Origin: Pseudidiomarina insulisalsae
GTDB taxonomy: Bacteria; Pseudomonadota; Gammaproteobacteria; Enterobacterales; Alteromonadaceae
DNA length: 64,000 bases
NCBI RefSeq assembly: GCF_003987065.1
Contig: NZ_PIPY01000003.1
Coordinates: forward strand, 207,741 to 271,740
Reading direction: 5' to 3'
A program made the position numbers and the translations under genes. The notes beneath the pieces are model-generated. The model had not been told where the DNA came from. It made no database searches and saw nothing but the letters and a program-made list of their open reading frames with translations. Positions 61,382 to 64,000 of the stretch are shown in pieces. Position 1 is the stretch's first letter, and each line of letters opens with the position of its first letter.

Positions 61382-62587
61382 ATGACAAAGGATATCTGTA
61401 TCGTAGGCCTAGGCTACATCGGCCTACCCACAGCCGCACTTCTCGCAAATCAAGGTTTTCAAGTTCTCGGCATCGATATTTCGGAAGAAGTAGTAGATAC
61501 CGTGAATAAAGGTGATATTCATATCGTCGAGCCTGAGCTTGATGCCTATGTTGCCAAAGCAGTCAAAGACAAAACGCTGACTGCCTCGCTTAAGCCTGCC
61601 CCTGCGGATGTATTTGTATTAGCTGTACCGACGCCGTTTCACGATGGCCATGTACCGAATATTGACTATGTTGAGGCTGCAACGCGCTCAATAGCTCCAG
61701 TTGTGAAAGCTGGCAACATGGTTATTTTAGAATCTACCTCACCAGTCGGCACAACTGAACGAGTTGAGGAAGTTTTGCGTGAAGAGGGCGTCGACACCTC
61801 AGAAATTCATATTGCGCATTGTCCAGAGCGTGTTCTACCGGGCCACATTATGCGTGAATTGGTAGAAAACGATCGTATTGTCGGTGGTATCACACCAAAA
61901 GCCACAGAAGTAGTTGCAGATTTTTATCGCTCATTTGTTTCTGGCGAAGTGTTAATGACCGATGCACGCACTGCTGAGATGGCAAAGCTAACCGAAAATA
62001 GTTTCCGCGACGTAAACATCGCTTTTGCCAATGAGCTTTCCATTTTATGCGACAAGTTTGGTATTGATGTCTGGGAGCTTATCCGCTTAGCTAATCATCA
62101 TCCACGCGTTAATATTCTGCAGCCAGGTACCGGCGTAGGCGGTCACTGTATCGCCGTTGATCCCTGGTTTATTGTGCATGCCGGAGGTAAAGACGCTCGC
62201 TTGATTCGCGCTGCGCGTGAAATTAACGACTATAAAACAGGCTGGGTCGTTGAGCGAACGTTAGAGACTGTGCGTGAGTTTCGTATCGAGCATGGCCGCG
62301 AGCCAACGGTCGCATGTATGGGGCTAGCTTTTAAACCTAACATTGATGACCTGCGTGAGTCGCCAGCACTGTCGGTTTTCCAGTCCCTCGTGATGGAAGA
62401 GGTTGAGGCGTTGGCTGTTGAGCCAAACCTTAAGTCTCATAAAAGCATTAAGTTAACGGATTATCATGAAGCAGCTGAAAGTGCGGATATCGTCGTTTAT
62501 TTAGTTGCTCATAACGAGTTTAAAAATCTGAAAGTGCGTGGCGAAGTTTTGGACTTCTGCGGCGTAACTGTTGCTGCAACAAAATAG
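61382..62587 (+). CDS. wecC: UDP-N-acetyl-D-mannosamine dehydrogenase WecC, second copy
   Basis: A 401-residue protein preceded by GGAG. The Rossmann motif is [20 protein letters not shown], the shared [20 protein letters not shown] block is present, and the active-site cysteine is Cys256 in [15 protein letters not shown]. It oxidises UDP-ManNAc to UDP-ManNAcA. It is clearly paralogous to the copy at 20169, but differs in the first 100 and last 120 residues. The wecB start lies just past its stop codon. Confidence 0.93.
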   Translation: MTKDICIVGLGYIGLPTAALLANQGFQVLGIDISEEVVDTVNKGDIHIVEPELDAYVAKAVKDKTLTASLKPAPADVFVLAVPTPFHDGHVPNIDYVEAATRSIAPVVKAGNMVILESTSPVGTTERVEEVLREEGVDTSEIHIAHCPERVLPGHIMRELVENDRIVGGITPKATEVVADFYRSFVSGEVLMTDARTAEMAKLTENSFRDVNIAFANELSILCDKFGIDVWELIRLANHHPRVNILQPGTGVGGHCIAVDPWFIVHAGGKDARLIRAAREINDYKTGWVVERTLETVREFRIEHGREPTVACMGLAFKPNIDDLRESPALSVFQSLVMEEVEALAVEPNLKSHKSIKLTDYHEAAESADIVVYLVAHNEFKNLKVRGEVLDFCGVTVAATK

Positions 62588-62597
62588 GCCGAAGCAA

Positions 62598-63734
62598 ATG
62601 AAAGTTTTATTAGCCTTTGGCACGCGCCCGGAAGCCATCAAAATGGCCCCTTTGGTCAAAGCCTTTGAGGCCGATCCACGTTTTGAGGTTGTCGTTGCCG
62701 TTACCGCACAGCATCGGGAAATGCTCGATCAGGTGTTGGCGCTGTTTGAGATCACGCCAGACTACGACCTGAATATTATGAAAGCAGGGCAAGACTTGTA
62801 CGATGTGACTTCATCGGTATTGCTCGGTATGCGCTCAGTGCTTGCCGAAGCTCAGCCAGATTTGGTTCTTGTTCACGGTGATACGGCGACTACCTTTGCA
62901 GCTTCATTGGCGGCATTTTATGCACGCATACCAGTGGGACACGTTGAAGCTGGCCTGCGTACGCATGACTTATACTCGCCATGGCCCGAAGAGGCGAATC
63001 GTCAACTGACCGGTCGCTTGGCTCTCTGGCATTTCGCGCCCACCGAGCGCAATCGCCGTGACTTATTAGCCGAGCAAGTAAATGACGCATCGATTCTGGT
63101 TACTGGTAACACCGTAATTGATGCACTGCAATGGGTGACCTCGAAGATTGAATCCTCGACTGAGCTTCGGGAGGCGATCCTTGCGAAGTTGGCGAGCGCT
63201 GGCTTATCGGTCGATTTAAGTGATAAACGCTATGTGCTCATTACAGGCCATCGCCGCGAAAATTTCGGTCAGGGCTTTGAGAATATCTGCTCTGCACTTC
63301 GTTCTCTTGCCGAGGCACATCCTGACGTTCATTTTGTCTACCCGGTTCATTTGAACCCAAATGTGCAAAAGCCAGTGAAAAGCTTATTGGGTGGTGTAGA
63401 TAATGTACATCTTATTGAGCCGCTTGGTTATGAGCCGTTTGTCTGGCTCATGCAAAAATGCTATCTGGTTCTTACCGATAGCGGTGGCGTACAAGAAGAA
63501 GCTCCGGGACTCGGTAAACCTGTGCTGGTGATGCGTGATACCACTGAGCGCCCAGAAGCTGTTGATGCTGGAACGGTTCGTTTGGTTGGTACATCTGAAT
63601 CAGCCATCGTTTCGTCAGTATCGTCATTACTTACGGACAACGATGCCTATGCTGTGATGTCTCGCGCGCACAACCCTTATGGCGATGGGAAGGCTTGCGA
63701 GCGTATTTGTGAGTTTTTGGCAGCTAAGCCTTAG
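62598..63734 (+). CDS. wecB: UDP-N-acetylglucosamine 2-epimerase WecB, second copy
   Basis: A 378-residue enzyme from ATG 62598 (the in-frame start at 62571 lies inside wecC). Motifs are [64 protein letters not shown] and [20 protein letters not shown]. It makes UDP-ManNAc for WecC next door. It is similar to, but not a recent duplicate of, the copy at 21426, as many non-motif residues differ. It is the last complete gene; an insertion sequence follows. Confidence 0.95.
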   Translation: MKVLLAFGTRPEAIKMAPLVKAFEADPRFEVVVAVTAQHREMLDQVLALFEITPDYDLNIMKAGQDLYDVTSSVLLGMRSVLAEAQPDLVLVHGDTATTFAASLAAFYARIPVGHVEAGLRTHDLYSPWPEEANRQLTGRLALWHFAPTERNRRDLLAEQVNDASILVTGNTVIDALQWVTSKIESSTELREAILAKLASAGLSVDLSDKRYVLITGHRRENFGQGFENICSALRSLAEAHPDVHFVYPVHLNPNVQKPVKSLLGGVDNVHLIEPLGYEPFVWLMQKCYLVLTDSGGVQEEAPGLGKPVLVMRDTTERPEAVDAGTVRLVGTSESAIVSSVSSLLTDNDAYAVMSRAHNPYGDGKACERICEFLAAKP

Positions 63735-63823
63735 TTGTTGAAGCCGTTAAATGAACTTAGTTTTATGCGTTATCAGCCGGGTAGGTAAACAATTATTTCA
63801 ATCACACTCTCAGCTCAAAAAAA
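63735..63823 (+). other. Gap between wecB and the insertion sequence
   Basis: These 89 bases hold no gene or clear terminator that I can see. If the operon continued past wecB, the insertion sequence at 63824 would cut it here. Confidence 0.5.
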
Positions 63824-64000
63824 TGTAGTTGCCCCCGCTAAAACGGACAGTTTAACTTGCCACTTTGAGAGCGCGATACTCTCGCGGTGACATCATTTTC
63901 AATCCGCTGTGCGGATGGTAATTGTTGTAATCTTCGAACCATTCAGCGAGCTTGGTTAATACCGTAGCTGCATCAGGGCGGTCATTCAGATATACATAAT
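63824..64000 (-). mobile_element. IS3-family insertion sequence, transposase end only
   Basis: TGTAGTTGCCCCCGCTAAAA starting at 63824 looks like the outer end of an IS3-family element: it begins TG, has a C/G run and then the AAACGGACAG box. The transposase C-terminus lies just inside it on the reverse strand. The other end and any target-site duplication lie outside the window. The boundary could be a base or two off. Confidence 0.8.
63852..64000 (-). CDS. IS3-family transposase OrfB, C-terminal part (5' end outside window)
   Basis: Read on the reverse strand from the window edge, ~49 residues end in a TAA at 63852-63854. They include EWFEDYNNYHPHSGLKMMSP and then REYRALKVAS, the standard end of the DDE integrase-core OrfB of IS3-family elements. 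The rest of the DDE domain lies beyond base 64000. No disruption is seen in the part shown. Confidence 0.9.
   Translation of the reverse strand, partial: YVYLNDRPDAATVLTKLAEWFEDYNNYHPHSGLKMMSPREYRALKVAS

Noticed and set aside
1..64000. CRISPR array, tRNA or rRNA genes
   Set aside because: No direct-repeat/spacer pattern and no cloverleaf or rRNA-like sequence was noticed on reading; REPs are palindromes, not CRISPR repeats.

Overview
The window is chromosomal DNA of a Gram-negative gammaproteobacterium. The protein families, the gene order and the acidic, N/D/T-rich secreted protein best suit a marine Alteromonadales member, probably the Idiomarinaceae (Idiomarina/Pseudidiomarina/Aliidiomarina group). 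This placement comes from gene style only; no rRNA or taxonomic marker lies in the window. Almost everything here builds or exports cell-surface material. No tRNA, rRNA, CRISPR array or prophage was seen.

Region 1 (1-9200): the distal part of a type II secretion operon, ordered F-H-I-J-K-L-M-C/N-D. A secretin lipoprotein placed last is the arrangement of the Xanthomonas xps cluster. Next comes a large secreted acidic protein with paired cysteines and a strong terminator. It is a candidate substrate and possibly an S-layer-like coat protein.

Region 2 (9281-31924): a first surface-polysaccharide locus. It holds a flippase, a nitroreductase-like protein, glycosyltransferases, a Wzz chain-length regulator, a Wzy-like polymerase, an acyltransferase and a pyruvyl transferase. 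A reverse-strand wecG-wecB-wecC-glycosyltransferase operon, ugd, wecA, a giant OtnA/WbfF-type SLBB export protein, pgi, a 2-oxoglutarate oxygenase and a Wzi-like outer-membrane protein follow.

Region 3 (31929-41319): a Core-2/I-branching-like transferase, then rmlB-rmlA-wecF-ATP-grasp-SDR-hexapeptide acyltransferase-wecE-wzx, mostly with overlapping ends. With region 2 this supplies nearly all steps for an enterobacterial-common-antigen-like GlcNAc-ManNAcA-Fuc4NAc unit.

Region 4 (41398-50149): an RfaH-type antiterminator gene, a structured leader carrying a perfect ops element, and a group 4 capsule operon (gfcA, fused gfcB-gfcC, gfcD, gfcE/wza, etp/wzb, etk/wzc). GTAG-headed palindromic REP elements are scattered here, one of them inside the gfcD reading frame.

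Region 5 (50205-63734): a mosaic polysaccharide-specific block, probably transcribed from the same RfaH-dependent operon. An AT-rich part (acyltransferase, Wzx-like, Wzy-like, glycosyltransferase) runs into the first quarter of fnlA. The rest of fnlABC (UDP-L-FucNAc synthesis) has different codon use. A phosphoglycosyl transferase, a glycosyltransferase, a GNAT and a DegT aminotransferase follow, then a second wecC-wecB pair. The window ends inside an IS3-family insertion sequence.
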